From Heligmosomoides polygyrus polygyrus (Eukaryota > Nematoda > Chromadorea > Rhabditida > Heligmosomidae), in assembly GCA_947396885.1 (NCBI GenBank), contig OX377205.1:58934969-58998968 (forward strand): a stretch of 64,000 bases of DNA, read 5' to 3'. A program made the position numbers and the translations under genes. Below are positions 1 to 11,984 of this stretch, piece by piece; positions within the stretch are counted from its first letter, which is position 1; each line of letters starts with the position of its first letter. A model generated the notes under the pieces. The model did not search any database. It saw only the letters and a program-made list of their open reading frames with translations, and was not told the origin of the DNA.

Positions 1-41
1 CATGCATCGCGTCGCGCGTCGCGCGCACACTAAACAAGGCC
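1..41. mobile_element. right half of GC-rich palindromic element B (cut by window edge)
   Basis: The first 41 bases match the right arm of the complete palindrome at 1352-1478: runs of CGCGTCGCG followed by CACACTAAAC. As at 1478/1479, it abuts a copy of element A directly, so the two elements appear as a fixed pair twice in this window. Confidence 0.6.
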
Positions 42-363
42 TAAAGGCCCATGCAAACTTCTGCGATACCGCGGCGCGACAAGTGGGGCGACGGCTACCT
101 CCGCGAAATCCGGCGGTCGCGGCGCGGTCGCGCTAGAGCATCGTTATAGGCAACGGGACCGACGTCTCCGTGCATGTCGCGCCGCCAGGAATGATTTGAA
201 CCATTCCAGCCAGCGGCACTCAACGCGACTTCGCCTGCGATAGCCGCGAGAGTGTGCATGCCCCCTCCCTGCGGCACGTGTCGCAGTGCCGCGCCGCGGT
301 CGTCGCGGCCCTATGCTTCATCATGGCCACGCCGCGCTGTCGCAGAAGTGTGCATGGGCCTTA
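42..363. mobile_element. GC-rich TIR element A, copy 1 (about 320 bp, non-coding)
   Basis: The ends are inverted repeats: AAAGGCCCATGCAAACTTCT on the left and its complement, ending CATGGGCCTTA, on the right. The middle has a small palindrome, ATGATTTGAACCATT. There is no coding potential, so it looks like a miniature inverted-repeat element (MITE). The short open frames here come from its high GC content. The same unit recurs at 1479-2129. Confidence 0.65.
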
Positions 364-1351
364 AGGGGTCTGTCGTGACTTCCGTACGACAGTACGGTCG
401 TCGCGGGGGTCAACAGGTCAACGCGCGTGGATCGACGCGTCGATACCTGTCTCCACGCGCCTCAACGTGTCGCCGCCGCAAGGAAACTTCTGGAAGCAGC
501 TAGAGACGCAGGGGGAGCGTGCCCCTGGGCTTAGCAGTCAGTCGTCGTCTCCCCGCTCCTGCTGAGCGGTCGTGCCTCGGTCGTCATCGTCGCCAGCCAT
601 CTGTCGTCGGCCGCCAGGATGTCCAACTGATGTCGGGGCCTCGCTTAGCCCGTGGATCGTCGAGGACCAGCCAGCTTAGTCCGACGAGGGACCATCTGCA
701 ACTTGGAGCGTCAGTAGTCCATCGAGAGTTCCGTCTCCAACGCCCGTCGGCTCGTCATCCTCGGAGTCCACCAGGTAACGCCGGCCCGCTGACCGGCCCC
801 GGAGTCCTCGACTTGGCACACGCCACGGGGACCGGGTCGGCCATGGCCGGCGGGTTGTCGGCTTGCTTGACCCTTGGTAGTCGTGGGTGCGGTCTTCCCC
901 CTAACTCGTAGGTATTTTGTAATTGTCATGTATCCGTAATCATAGTAGCTTAGAGTATCATAAACCTATATCCCTATCGGTTTAATTGCTTAACCAAACT
1001 GGTTTGTCGGTTCCATGTCTGGTTGAAGTATGCAGGAGTGTGAGCCAGTCTAAAGCCAGGGGGACCGCCAGCGGTCGGGGGACGCCTCGACCGAGGGGGG
1101 TACCCCTGGGGGCAAGTGTCAGATCCAGTGCTCACTGCAGGGTGTTGCATGGAAGTGTGTTGGAATGGGTTCATGTCTTAACAACTGGCAGCGTGGATCC
1201 GCACAGGGCCTATGGGCAATAATTCCGCGTGGTCTAGAGGCGGGCAACCTTAGCGAGCGGCGGATCCGGAAGGGCTCCAAGCCGGGGCGTGGGTGGCGTC
1301 CCCCCTCTCCGCCGATGCTTCGACGGGGGGGTCGGCCGCCCGCGTCACGAC
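364..1351. other. unassigned, GC-rich in parts
   Basis: I find no supported gene. Open frames of 66-130 codons occur on both strands, but they overlap each other, lack splice-flanked coding character and match no family I know. A short self-complementary stretch, GGATCGACGCGTCGATACC, lies near 430-450. Confidence 0.4.
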
Positions 1352-1478
1352 AGGGTCGTTTAGTGTGCGCGCGACGCGATGCCATGTGTAGTGGACGAAT
1401 TGATTAATCGCGTCGCTCGATCAATTTGGCCACTATACGTGCATCGCGTCGCGCGTCGCGTGCACACTAAACGACCCC
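1352..1478. mobile_element. palindromic element B, complete copy
   Basis: The segment from GGGTCGTTTAGTGTGCGC to its near-complement GTGCACACTAAACGACCC is an imperfect palindrome with arms of about 52 bp and a centre near GATTAATC. It is followed without spacer by element A. It carries no gene and is best read as a MITE. Confidence 0.65.
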
Positions 1479-2129
1479 TAAAAGGCCCATGCACACTTCT
1501 GCGACACCGCGGCGCGGCAAGTGGGGCGACGGCTACCTCCGCGAAATCCGGCGGTCGCGGCGCCGGCGCGTTAGAGCACCGTTTTAGGCAACGGGACTGA
1601 CGTCCCCGTGGATGCCGCGCCGCCAGGAAAGGCCCATGCACACTTCTGCGACAGCGCGGCGCGGAAATGATGAAGCATAGGGCCGCGACGGCCGCGGCGC
1701 ACACTGCGACACGTGCCGCAGGGAGGGGGCATGCACACTCTTGCAACTGTCGCAGCGGCTGTCGCAGGCGACGCCGCGCTGAATGCCGCAGGTTTGAGTG
1801 GTTCAAACCATTCCTGGCAGCGAGGCATCCACGGGGCCGTCGGTCCCGTTGACTAAAACGGTGCTCTAACGCGCCCGAGGCCGCGACCGCCGGATTTCGC
1901 GGAGGTAGCCGTCGCCCCACTTGCCGTGCCGCGGTGTCGCAAAAGTGTGCATGGGTCTGAATGGTTTGAACCATTCCAGCCTACGGCACTCAGCGCGGCG
2001 TCGCCTGCGATAGCCGCCGCGGCAGTCGCAACAGTGTGCATGCCCCTCCCTGCGGCTCGTGTCGCAGTGTCGCGCCCTATGCTTCATCATGGCCACGCTG
2101 CGCTGTCGCAGAAGGGTGCATGGGCCTAA
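1479..2129. mobile_element. element A copy 2 with an inverted element A inserted in its centre
   Basis: The left half of element A is at 1481-1629 and the right half at 1957-2129. Between them, 1630-1956 is a whole second copy in inverted orientation, with its own ends (AAGGCCCATGCACACTTCTG and the complement of AGACCCATGCACAC). The uninterrupted copy at 42-363 reads CCAGGAATGATTTG at this point, so the junctions are visible. A duplicated GA is the only candidate target duplication. Confidence 0.65.
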
Positions 2130-2741
2130 ACGGAGCCTAAGACGCGTCGGATACAACGCTACTTCCGTTATTGCGCGGTTTTGGGAGGAACCCTGCGTTC
2201 AAAATGACTCCCGTTATAACGCGCAGGCTCAGCTCAGGTCCCACACAGAAAACAAGGGGGAGCAAGATACTGAGCGCGTCTGCAATCCCTACCGCGTCTA
2301 CCCCTGTATTGCCTCGTCCGTAGTCGTGACCAGCACCTGTACGATAATGAATCAGATGCATGTAGACGTCTTTCGTGCGCACGCCACCCGCCAAACTGTC
2401 CATAGTCAGCAATATGTCGAGCACAGTTCCGGTATTCATTAGAAGCCGCCGTCAATTGGAGGGTTTCCTCTAACGGAAACGATAGAAGATTGCTTGTAAA
2501 TCTCTTTCGTTTATGTAGTTTTTTTTTTGTACTGCTGAAATACTTTGAAAAATGGCCAAACTTTTCAGCCACCCTTTATTGAGCGAGAACGCGTCAGGGT
2601 ATGGAGGAGGATCAAGTCGTCAGGCCGAGCGTCCTGATCCAGAAGACGTACCGACATCGTCCAACATATCGAGATTCAGAAGACGTACCCAGAAGACGTA
2701 CCGAAGACGTCGTCTAAAGTGCGTCAGGTTTCAGATGAGTA

Positions 2742-2886
2742 AAGGCCCCCACAGAGTTTTGCGGCAACGCCGCTCGCCGCTATGGTTAAGGATAGGGCAG
2801 AGACGCCGCCGGCGGCGAGCTCTGCGTCTCTGCCCTATGGTTAAGCATAGGGCCGCAGCGCTGCCGCAGAACTCTGTGGGGGCCTT
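2742..2886. mobile_element. 145-bp palindromic MITE
   Basis: Terminal inverted repeats run from AAGGCCCCCACAGAGTT to the complement ending AACTCTGTGGGGGCCTT. Nearly the whole element can fold, with inner palindromes around GCCGCCGGCGGC. It shares the AAGGCCC start with element A, which suggests one family. It is non-coding. Confidence 0.7.
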
Positions 2887-3061
2887 AAGCGGGACCAGTA
2901 GGTGGACCAGTAAAGGAGAACCAATAAAGGGAGGACCAGTGAAGGGGACCAGTATTTTCTCTCAGTATTTTTTTTTCTGCTAGGACTCGCGTGGGCATGA
3001 CCTGAGCCTCCGAAGATAAAGATGATGACGTCCAAAGGGATGCGTAGCGCAGTCGGAGGAG

Positions 3062-3210
3062 ATGCCGGCTGTCGCGTGCTTCCGGTACCAGGCTCTTGGT
3101 TCGGATTCCCGCCCAGGCCAACCAAACCTTCCATCCCTCCGGGTGATGAGTTGCTACCAGACTTGTCTGTGAAGGATAAAGCGCTGACTTATGGTTTCGT
3201 ACGTTAGGTG
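3062..3210. repeat. short interspersed repeat family B, partial copy
   Basis: It shares GGTTCGGATTCCCGCCCAGG, CCTTCCATCCCTCCGG and GAGGATAAAGCGCTGACTT-like blocks with the fuller copy at 15598-15885. The GGTTCGGATTCC block resembles a pol III B box, so a SINE is possible. This copy lacks the 3' tail. Confidence 0.55.
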
Positions 3211-3256
3211 TCTCTCTGAGTTACGGTAGCGCGCCACCGCCGCCCGCCCGAGGGCA

Positions 3257-3336
3257 GGATCGTATTTAAAGATACAAAGCGGGAGCGACAGCGGTCGCGC
3301 GCGGCGGCGCCTGGCGCGTTGCCAGCTCTGTCGGCC
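3257..3336 (+). repeat. left arm of an 80-bp inverted repeat
   Basis: The block GGATCGTATTTAAAGATACA followed by a GC-rich half ending CTCTGTCGGCC recurs inverted at 4409-4488 with very few differences. The 1,072 bp between the arms hold no recognisable gene. The pair could be the ends of a non-autonomous element or two insertions. Confidence 0.6.
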
Positions 3337-3644
3337 GATTACGGGGCAGCTCGCCCTCGAGCATGCTGATTCATCGGAGAGGCAGATTCCAGAAAGGAAA
3401 AGGCCAGTGGCGGCACCTGTACTGCTTCTTTGAACTCTCGTGCATTTCATGCGCTTGCCCAGGAAGGAAAGGCTTCGAGCGAGCCGGAAAGGAGGAGGGG
3501 AAGGGAACGTAACCGGATATGAGGTTATGGAACTTAAGAAATTACGGTACTAAGCGGGCTGGCGCCTGCTGTACACTGGAAAGGTGGCTTAAAGCGGGTA
3601 AGTTAGATCAGGCACACCTCGGAGTTCCCTCCCTTGCCTAGCTT

Positions 3645-3678
3645 TGTGCTCTCCTCCGTGTCAGCGGAGGAGAGCACA
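3645..3678. repeat. perfect 14-bp hairpin, dispersed family
   Basis: TGTGCTCTCCTCCG, a 6-base loop, then CGGAGGAGAGCACA. The same hairpin occurs in opposite orientation at 59451-59484, with related flanks (a purine-rich GGGAGGGAACTCC-like block beside it). It looks like a repeat module, not a terminator. Confidence 0.6.
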
Positions 3679-4408
3679 GGAACCGTGTTTATTTGAGTGT
3701 TCCACGACCATGGTCTTATGATGGAGCGGGCACCAGCCTGGATTGCAAGGTATACCCATCGACCTTTTGTCCTTTCTACTAAAATCTGCAGTGGATTATG
3801 GAGTCCGGGAGAAACTAATCCATCTCTTCGTCAAGGATGCAAGACCCGGCATGTTTTTATGGATGAACATGGAGGCACGGGCACATGTTTATTAAGGGGG
3901 GGGGGGCTTGACCACGATACCAAGGATCGATGGGGTTCAACGAGATGAAGGCGCTTCTCTACGAAGAATGAACCCTAAATGTGAGCTCTGGGGCGAGCGA
4001 GGGTGACAGGTAGCTTCATAAATCACTAATAACTACAAAATTCGATAATATATAATTTATAGATAATAGGCGTGAAGTTAAATTCAGTATCCAGCGTTGA
4101 TCTCATATCTTCCTCAACTGAATGTGCTGTTAAGCATACTTAACTGGCCTTAATAGCATGCCACTCTAGGCCATGCACTGTATATCTTGGACATAAGTTC
4201 CACGATAATACCTCGAGTTCAACGTTCCTTCAGAAGTGAAGCGGGTAAATGGACACGAACAAAGTTTAACTTCCTTGATGTGTGACGCTAAGTCGTATCC
4301 CTAACGGCTTGGTCTGTTTTAAAGTGGATCGCCTGCCTTTCATTCGTTCCTACAATCTAGATGCCAGTAGGAAGCATGCTGACGTGATACGATGCGAGAA
4401 TTGCGGCA

Positions 4409-4488
4409 GGCCGACAGAGCTGGCAACGCGCCAGGCGCCGCCGCGCGCGACCGCTGTCGCTCCCGTTTTGTATCTTTAAATACGATCC
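4409..4488 (-). repeat. right arm of the 80-bp inverted repeat
   Basis: This is the complement of 3257-3336, with the shared TGTATCTTTAAATACGATCC core and the GC-rich half. Outside the shared block the flanks differ. Confidence 0.6.
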
Positions 4489-4539
4489 GAGGGCAGACAT
4501 AACTCCAACGCCGCGCGAACCCCCCTGCTGTCGCGCACG

Positions 4540-6470
4540 GTGCGCGACGAAATTGGACGAGCTGTCGCGGTCCGATGCTTCCAACGGCAAGAAACGGTTC
4601 CTACACATGCGGCAGGCACGTCTTTGCCTTACTTCAACGTTTCTTGGAGATGGTATATGAATGTGGTTTCAATAGGACGACCAGCGACAGTTTATACAGG
4701 AATTCTGGTCAGGTGGATGGTCTCTAGCGTCAGTATTTTCCATCTACATCTTCTTCCTCAATTTTTACCCGTGATTATGGTTATAATACGGAAAAGGTCA
4801 CTACCATCCATTCTCGGATCAACTGTCCTAGAGCAGACTGTTGCTTACCACATTCTATGGGATCTCAAGTTCCTTGCTAGGAATGTGGTCTGGGAGCTTA
4901 AACACTGAGAACATTTCGTGCTCCGCGGTTAACCATGCGTCACCGAGCGCACGTCCGCGTTTCAGCGCCGCGACGTCGCGTTGGAGTTAGGTCCTGGAGC
5001 CCCGCCCGCCACCGCCCCGATTACGGTAGCGTGGCGGGCTGTTAGGCCCGCCTTGGTCGAGGTGCAACGGATGACAACACGCGCTGTGGAGCAGACTTTC
5101 TGTCGTAGGGTGGTGATTGACGACTTTGTCCATTTCTTGCTCTTTTTTCTTTGCCCCTCTAGTTTTCATACATTTTGGGCACTGATCGACTCCTGCTAGG
5201 GAGGGCGGGAGGGGGGAGGTAGGGGGGTAGAGAGGGGTTCACCTTATTACGCACTTCAACGAAGGCAATAAAGATCACGTGATAGTAAGGACTGTACTCA
5301 CTATCGAATTATAAAACTCGTAAAAGAAGACACAGGAGAAGTTGAAAAGGGAACATAGCCTGAGTGAAAGCTACAAGGCTGTCGTACACTAAAAAAGTGT
5401 AAAAAAGGAAGAAATTTGACGTGTTGCCTATATTATCATTTCGACTTTGTAATCTCAGAGGCGGCATGTGGTTGGGCCGAAAACATGCAGAAAATAAAAG
5501 TGCAGAGCAAAAAATAAAAAGGAATCAGGTCCGGTATGGTCCTACACGGAATCTGCTCCACGGCAGCAATGCGCGCTCTGCTCAATTCGCCACATCTCGT
5601 AGTGAAATCTCGGGGTGAGGGTCTGAACTTACGAATGTCATCGCTAATTGCGGCGACCTATGCCGCAATGCGGCAACTCCGCGGCTACGTCTTCCGACTC
5701 GCTGCCTTGACCCGCCGCCAGCGCGACATCCTCCACCGCAGCTGCGACGACATCCCCGTGCATGTGGCAGGCGAGAGGTGAAGAAGAACCAGGATAGATT
5801 TCAACAACACATTTTAAGAGCCTACGAATCTTTAAGATCTGAGAGTACTCTCATTAGGCCTCCTTGCAGTCCTAATGATTTACTTCTACCCCGTTGTACT
5901 GCATTTATGTATTTACCTTCTTCAGGAGAATATTTTCAGCCGTTCTTATCTTTGCTTACATCAATTTGGCAACACCCTTAATATTTGTCCTTAAGTGTTC
6001 CTCATCAGTTTGGATTTATTTTCTAAAAATATTTCCAAGTCCGACACATTATTCACTGGTATTCATTCGATCCAGCCTCCAGCGTCCTGTTCTAATTCCC
6101 TACCGGCTATGATCAATTGACTTCGTCGCTCTCTTTACGACTTAGAAGGTATCCAGTGACCTTTCTGACGAAAGGAAATCATAGTTGGCCGAAGAGCTGG
6201 ACAAAAACCAGTGAGAACTTTATGTAAAGTCCAAAGGAGTAGTCGACGCGTTCGCGGCAGCGGCTTCCGCACATGCGACAGTGATCAGTGGCGGCGCAGG
6301 AGCCGCTAATTACGGCGCGGCGGTGGCTGCCGCAGCCGCGATGACCGTTCGTAAGTTCGATCCGCTCCCCGAAATCTCGTCCTTGGTGAGCGTGGCAGCA
6401 GGTCTGCCTACGGTAATCGAGCGCGTCGCCCCGCCCCTACAGTAATGGGAGACACCTAACGTAACGCACC
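4540..6470. other. unassigned intergenic sequence
   Basis: I see no gene I can support. Frames of 60-122 codons exist but have no family resemblance and no convincing splice signals. A short GC-rich stretch near 5640-5780 is open on the plus strand (ending HVAGER), perhaps a degraded coding piece. It cannot be named. Confidence 0.35.
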
Positions 6471-6474
6471 CCTG

Positions 6475-6600
6475 ACTTAATCATCGGAGGCCAACACATG
6501 TCACTGTATGGGCCAAATACGCCTTCTTCCTTCCGCGACATTTCAGTAGAATGCGTGACACATCCCAAAAGGGTAACGTAGTCCTTTATCCTTATTATTT
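6475..6600. repeat. short interspersed repeat family B, 3' fragment
   Basis: It shares TATGGGCCAAATACGC, GTAGAATGCG and CATCCCAAAAGGG with 15740-15840, and ends in TCCTTTATCCTTATTATTTA, the tail of this family. Confidence 0.5.
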
Positions 6601-8400
6601 ATCGTCCAACGGATGTCATGGTGCACAACACGCGTCGTAGACGCCGTATCAACGTCGTGACACTTGCGCGGGAATCTGCAAGTATGCCATAGACGTTATG
6701 CAACATGCGCCCGGATTCAGAAGACCGGTCGACCAAATTTTTTGGTTTTTTTCTCAAGTTTCTGCAGACACACACTTTCGGATTAAGACTCTCACTATCT
6801 GCTTTTCGCTATGTAGAGAACGGGTACTTCAGAGAATAAATTGCATACATACGAAATAGGGCAGATAGGCTTCATATGCGCAGTTTTGAAGATTCTGCCC
6901 TACCATAATCCTCTATACTCTCCTATATATAGTAAAACCAGCGAGAAGACAGTGTTCTTTTTCGGAGCTTAGGGGCGAAGCTCCTATTCTTTTGGCGGCC
7001 GCTAGGCAGTTGAACGTCTGGTTATAACATTTGTCCGCGTTTTCCACATTCAGACAGGAATTTGCACTACAAACACCGTTTGTGGGAGAGAGGTGGGTGA
7101 AGCAGAGAGGAAGAGCTGGAATGGTGCCGCAACGACTGCCCGAGCACTGTAGGAATCCTCGTCCATTTTTGGCGGACAACTCACGGCCACCCTTGACCAT
7201 TTAGCCGCGTGTATCCTGAGTAACAGAAGCTCCACACTGTTTACAGGATTCCTGCTGTTCAACCCACTGCGCTCTCGTTGCCCACGAGAGCGCAGTGGTT
7301 TGCAACTATGAACAAGCTTTCAGGTCTAAAAGCACAAAGTGAAGGAAGAAGTTACGCAAGATTGGAATAAGAAAGAAAAGTCTTAAAATAAGCCGTAGTT
7401 AAGGCACTGCACAAGTTCTTTGCTATCGCAATGCTTATACATGGAGTGCAGAGTGCATGGTGGGTGGTGGTCGCATCGAGATTTAATATGCTCGTAGAAC
7501 ATCACATAACGTCAGAGCAGAGACCGAACAAGGAAATGGAGTCCGGGAAGTGGCCAATTTAGGTGCAGACGCGGTAGATGGACCACATCCTAGAGCTCTT
7601 CCTTCACGTACAAGTTCGCTGCCCTATAAGAATCGAATTCGAATGCATGCCAGGCCTCAGTGCTGAGTAAGATACTGCAGTTTCACCACAAAAATCATGT
7701 GCGACAGCCCTATGCAGTGTACTTGAATAACCTACAGAAAGAACAGAATTACGCCCTCCTAGCCAAGAACAGTAACATTCAAAAAATGTGTTCGCAACAC
7801 AACAAAAGTTTTACGGTAGGAATTTGTTTAACCCTCTGCTCCCATGGTGTAACCCTCAGAGTTAATGAGAGCATAATTTTGAGTCCAATCTTCTACCGAA
7901 CCCGGGACGTTATGTGAAGTCACTTTTAAAAACCATTGGGTCCCTTCTCATCTTCCTTAGGCAGCGATGTCAACCGAGGTGTTGCTATGCCACTCTATTA
8001 GGTTGGCCGGATAGTATTGATAAGGTTTTCAATTTTCTACTCTTTATTCCTTTATTTGGCACACAATGGAAATCAATCAACAATATAATCACCATTGTTG
8101 CTCACCACAATGGTCCACCTACTGGGCAGAATAGCGATCCCCTTTTCCCGGAATTGAGGATATCGGGAAGGGAAAACGTCGGCGACCGCCTGACTTTCGT
8201 CCTCAAACCTTGCGAAACTTTTCTTAGAGAAGAAAGCCTTTACAAGGGGAGCGGAGCAAGTGGTAGTCTGATGGGATTATGCCAGGAGAATGTGGCGGGT
8301 CGGACACGGTATCACAGCGACTCCTCGTTTTTTTTTGTTGGGTCGCTTTAACTACAAACTCCGCCTATGGAAGTCTGATCTTCCACCGCCGGTCCCAAGC
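6601..8400. other. unassigned, with one 15-bp hairpin at 7264-7298
   Basis: No supported gene. The hairpin is CCACTGCGCTCTCGT, a short loop, and ACGAGAGCGCAGTGG. The frames at 7660-8351 (85 and 145 codons) show no domain and no recognisable motif, so I leave them out. Confidence 0.35.
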
Positions 8401-8774
8401 CCGGGCAAAGAAGGAGGGTTGATCCCCTGTCGAGGAACCGTAAAAATCAGGCAAGAAACCATGGAGAATCGTGAAAGGACATCAACTCAAGCTACAGCAC
8501 CCAGGGCAGCCGGTGCGCCGGGGTTGATGAGTCGAAACCTGGGTGCCGGTGTGAAGTCCACTACTGGTTATTGGTTATACGGCTAAGATGTTTACTCCCA
8601 AAAGTAGAGTCGCTGAACATCGTGGAACACCCGAACGGCATATCAACTAGGACAAAAGAAGATTATCGCAGGTGAGCTCGTCAGGTACAAAGCAAGTATA
8701 GCTGCGCTTTCCGAGTTACCGCTCACTGGATCAGGACGAACGAAGATACGTGTCCCCACGGAAATGCTTAAGTT

Positions 8775-9266
8775 ATGTTATTCTACTCAGGCGGCGGCAA
8801 GCATACGGAAGGTGTCGGATTTGCTTTAGACGAAAAGGCAACTGACTGCGTAAAGGCGTTTCATCCAATCTCCAGTCGAGTGGCAGCACTGACGCTCGCT
8901 GGCACAGTTCGAACACACATCTTCTCAGTATATGCACCAACGGAGATCAGCCCAGATGACGCAAAAGATGAGTTCTACAACAACTTGCAGACGGCTTTTG
9001 ACTTGGTTCCCAAAACATACTGCTTGCTTACTGGAGACTTCAACGCTCATGTTGGCATAAATCGTGACGGTTGGGAAGAGGTACTTGGACGATATGGGAT
9101 AGAAGTGAACGACAATGGTGTCCGGCTCCTGACATTTGCTGCCGCAAATGAATTACTGATCGGGAATAGCATCTTCCGGCATAAACAGAAGCATCAGCTA
9201 ACATGGCGTGCACCAAATGGTAATGAATATCCTCGTCAACGGACGCTTCAAAACATCTATCAGTGA
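8775..9266 (+). pseudogene. RTE endonuclease (APE-type) fragment
   Basis: An open stretch of about 163 codons carries apurinic-like endonuclease motifs: VYAPTEI (the conserved Y-P strand), then LTGDFNAHVG with the catalytic D-N pair. The enzyme would nick target DNA to prime reverse transcription. The N-terminal motifs (N and E boxes) are upstream, out of frame near 8590-8770. The frame breaks just before the usual SDH motif, so no active enzyme can be made. Confidence 0.75.
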
Positions 9267-9850
9267 CGTACGAGTGAAACGTGGTGCAGATTGCCATTAC
9301 CAATTCGTGTGTGCCACAATACGGCTCAGATTGCAGTAGGGAAAAGGAAGCACTACACGTACCATACGACGGAACTGGTCGATCCTTGCGGAGCCAACAT
9401 CCCGACTACAATTCCAAATAAAGTGGCGAATCGCTTTGCGTCACTTGCAGAGAAGTGCCATGTAGACGAAGAAGAAAGGCAGTTCACTAGTGCCGTATGT
9501 AAAAGCGCAGAAGAAGTTTTCCCAATTGTTAGGCCCTGGATCTCAGAAGTGTGCCTGGATTTCATCGACCAACGAAAACATGCAAAACTTGTGAATCGTG
9601 AACAATACTCTCAGCTCAATCGTGAGACTCGACGCCAGCTTAAACTCGAGCGTGAAGCTTATTGGAGCATCCTCTGTAGCTGAGCAGGCAGAGGATGCAG
9701 CCCGCAAAAGGAATTCCGAACTCTCTATGCTACGCCGAGACGCCTTACAGGCTAGAAAAAGCCGACAAACGACAATATAAGAAAGGCTGATGGAAGCTTC
9801 ACAAAATCACCTGAAGAGCGCCTCCAACATGGAAGGAATTCTTTGAGAGA

Positions 9851-11380
9851 ATGTACAACCACGCTACATCAGGAAACCCTCAAGTTGCACCACCGTTGGT
9901 CCTTATACCAGAAGCAATCGCATCGGATACTGCACCTACCAGGGAAGAGGTTGCTGAAGCTATAAGGTTGTTACGAAATAACAAAGCTGCCGGAATCGAT
10001 GGCGTGATGACTGAAATGTTGAAGGCTGGTGGAGATGTGCTGATTAACCGTTTACATGCCTTGCTGAAGTTAATCTGGAGAACTGAGAAAATTCTTATGA
10101 CACGAAAACAAGCTACTGTCATGCCATGTTCTAAAAAAGGTGACGGATATGACTGCAAAAACTATCGTGGAATAAGGCTGCTTTCTGTCACAGGAAAGGT
10201 GCTCACGAGAGTACTTCAAGCGAGGCTGCAGAAGCAACGTGAATGTACCGCAAGAGAGAAACAAGAAACGATGTGGTAAACGAATGATCACCGTATTTAT
10301 AGACTTCCGCGCAGCCTTCGATAGTGTCTACTGGCCAGATCTTTGAAAGGCTTTGGAATCAGAACATATTGCACCGAAAATCATACGATTGCTGCAGGAG
10401 ACCTACGCCAATTGCTCTAGCTTTGTGCGTATCCGAGAAGGAGCATCAATTGTGTTCACAATACGATCTGGCGTGAGGCAAGGATGTGTATTGTCACCGT
10501 TGCTGTTCAACAGTGTGGTCGATGCAAATGTGCGGGAAGTGTTTAGCGGACGACAAGGAGTTCAAATTGGAGAAGATCAATTCGTTACAGACCCCATGTT
10601 CGCTGACGATAGTGCTATCTTCGCGGACAGTAATGCAGAGGCAAATGAAATTCTTCAAGAGATTACCGCTACAGCTTTCTTTCGGACTGACTATAAACGC
10701 TGAAAAGACAAGAGCGGTCACAACTGACGGCTCACCCTGCACTCTCTGCCTCAGGAACTCACAAATCGAACAAGTGGAAGAGTTAAAATACCTCGGTTCT
10801 TTAGTACAGCAGAACAAAGTCTCATGCTCCACGAAAATTCACAGCCGAATTGGCAAGGCTGCAATGGCCTTCGGCTCACTAACATGGTGCTTATGGAGGA
10901 AACAACGTATCGCTGAGAGTGTTTCGATCCATTGTGATGTCAATATTGCTTTATGGAGCTGAAACATGGGTGCTTCTGAAAGGTGACTTGCAGAAGCTAG
11001 AAGTCTTCCAAATGAGGTGCCTCAGACGGATAGTAAACCTCTCACTTCGCGATCGGATTACGAATGAAAATGTACGAATGTCCTGCTGCAACCAGCCCAC
11101 CATTGAATCCGAAATCCGAAAACGCCGACTGAGGAGGTTCGGACATGTTCACCGAATGCCAGCTCAGCGTATACCCAACAAATCATTGTGGAGGACCAGA
11201 CCGAGCGGGTGGAAAGTCCAGTGAGTTGCTCCGAAGAAGACGTGGATAAAGCAAGTGCAAGATGACTTGAATAAACGAGGCTTTTGTTTAGAGCGTGCGA
11301 AAGAAGTGGCTCTGGATCGTTTGGCATGGCAGAACATTGTCCATGATTCTCGCCACTCCATGTCACCCACAGCGACGCTG
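9851..11380 (+). pseudogene. RTE reverse transcriptase and C-terminal region, frameshifted
   Basis: Pieces in order are: 9851-10279 with NNKAAGIDGV and NYRGIRLLSVTGKV (early fingers motifs); 10285-10346 with FIDFRAAFDSV (first catalytic Asp), ended by a stop; 10353-10703 with SGVRQGCVLSPLLFN and MFADDSAIF (the FADD catalytic box); about 10690-10910 with INAEKTRAV and ELKYLGSLV; 10919-11224 with LLYGAETWVL and RRLRRFGHVHRM, the typical RTE tail. The catalytic residues are present, but at least four frame breaks make it non-functional. Confidence 0.8.
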
Positions 11381-11441
11381 GCTTCGAGGCCGCCCTCAAA
11401 CCTGACGCCCGCTAATGGAGAGTAAGTAAGTAAGTAAGTAG

Positions 11442-11930
11442 CTACAAGTGTTCTGGCGTTAACATAAAAAGGTGCATTGAAGGCAGTCTCGGTCGCTTTT
11501 CTCGAACTGCTTCCACGAGTTTCTGGAGTCGAGTGGCATACACGACAGCGGTGACCGTGTGACCTTGCGAGAGCAGTGCGTAGTACAGCATTCCGCCCAA
11601 CTCTCGTCTTCGGTTACGAGGCATTCCATAAACACCTTGCGAGGCGAGCGCAGGAGATACTGGCAGGTGGATATACGGGTGAACCGCATGTTATCAGTCA
11701 AGATATGCGAGATCCGTCAAGTCAGCACTTTTCGGTAGCCGCGGGGGGCTTGGAGACGGCCGATGATGTCGATTGAATACACTCGAATCCAGCCTCCTCG
11801 TGGTAGCCTCCGGATCCTCTTCGACAGCGTCAAGATCGTCAGAGCCTTCCGAAGATGCTCTTGTGAAATTGACATTGCACTAAAACCTAAGTGGAGTGTT
11901 TCCAAAACGTAGTGCGGTCAATTCCATGTT
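11442..11930. other. unassigned sequence beyond the RTE tail
   Basis: Short overlapping frames only; no domain or repeat I can identify. Confidence 0.3.
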
Positions 11931-11984
11931 CGACTCTCGATGAACAATGACACCTTTGATGTTGGAATAGACGAATAGTTTGGT

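Larger units (their letters stand above)
8500..11441 (+). mobile_element. RTE-type non-LTR retrotransposon, decayed
   Basis: Endonuclease, reverse transcriptase and C-terminal regions follow each other on the plus strand in the order expected for an RTE-clade element, and the 3' end is a (TAAG)n tail at 11422-11440, as is usual for RTE. Several frameshifts and stops separate the pieces, so it is a dead copy. The 5' limit is not sharp. The text is close to the CFDP2-like RTE proteins common in invertebrates. Confidence 0.8.

Noticed and set aside
519..911. 130-codon plus frame in GC-rich sequence
   Set aside because: Arg/Ser-rich, overlaps a minus frame, no motif; base composition explains it.
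1360..1974. 204-codon minus frame
   Set aside because: Runs through nested copies of element A and both arms of an inverted repeat; not a protein gene.
3897..3910. Homopolymer G run as an assembly gap mark
   Set aside because: Many G/C runs occur across the window in varied contexts; more likely genuine.
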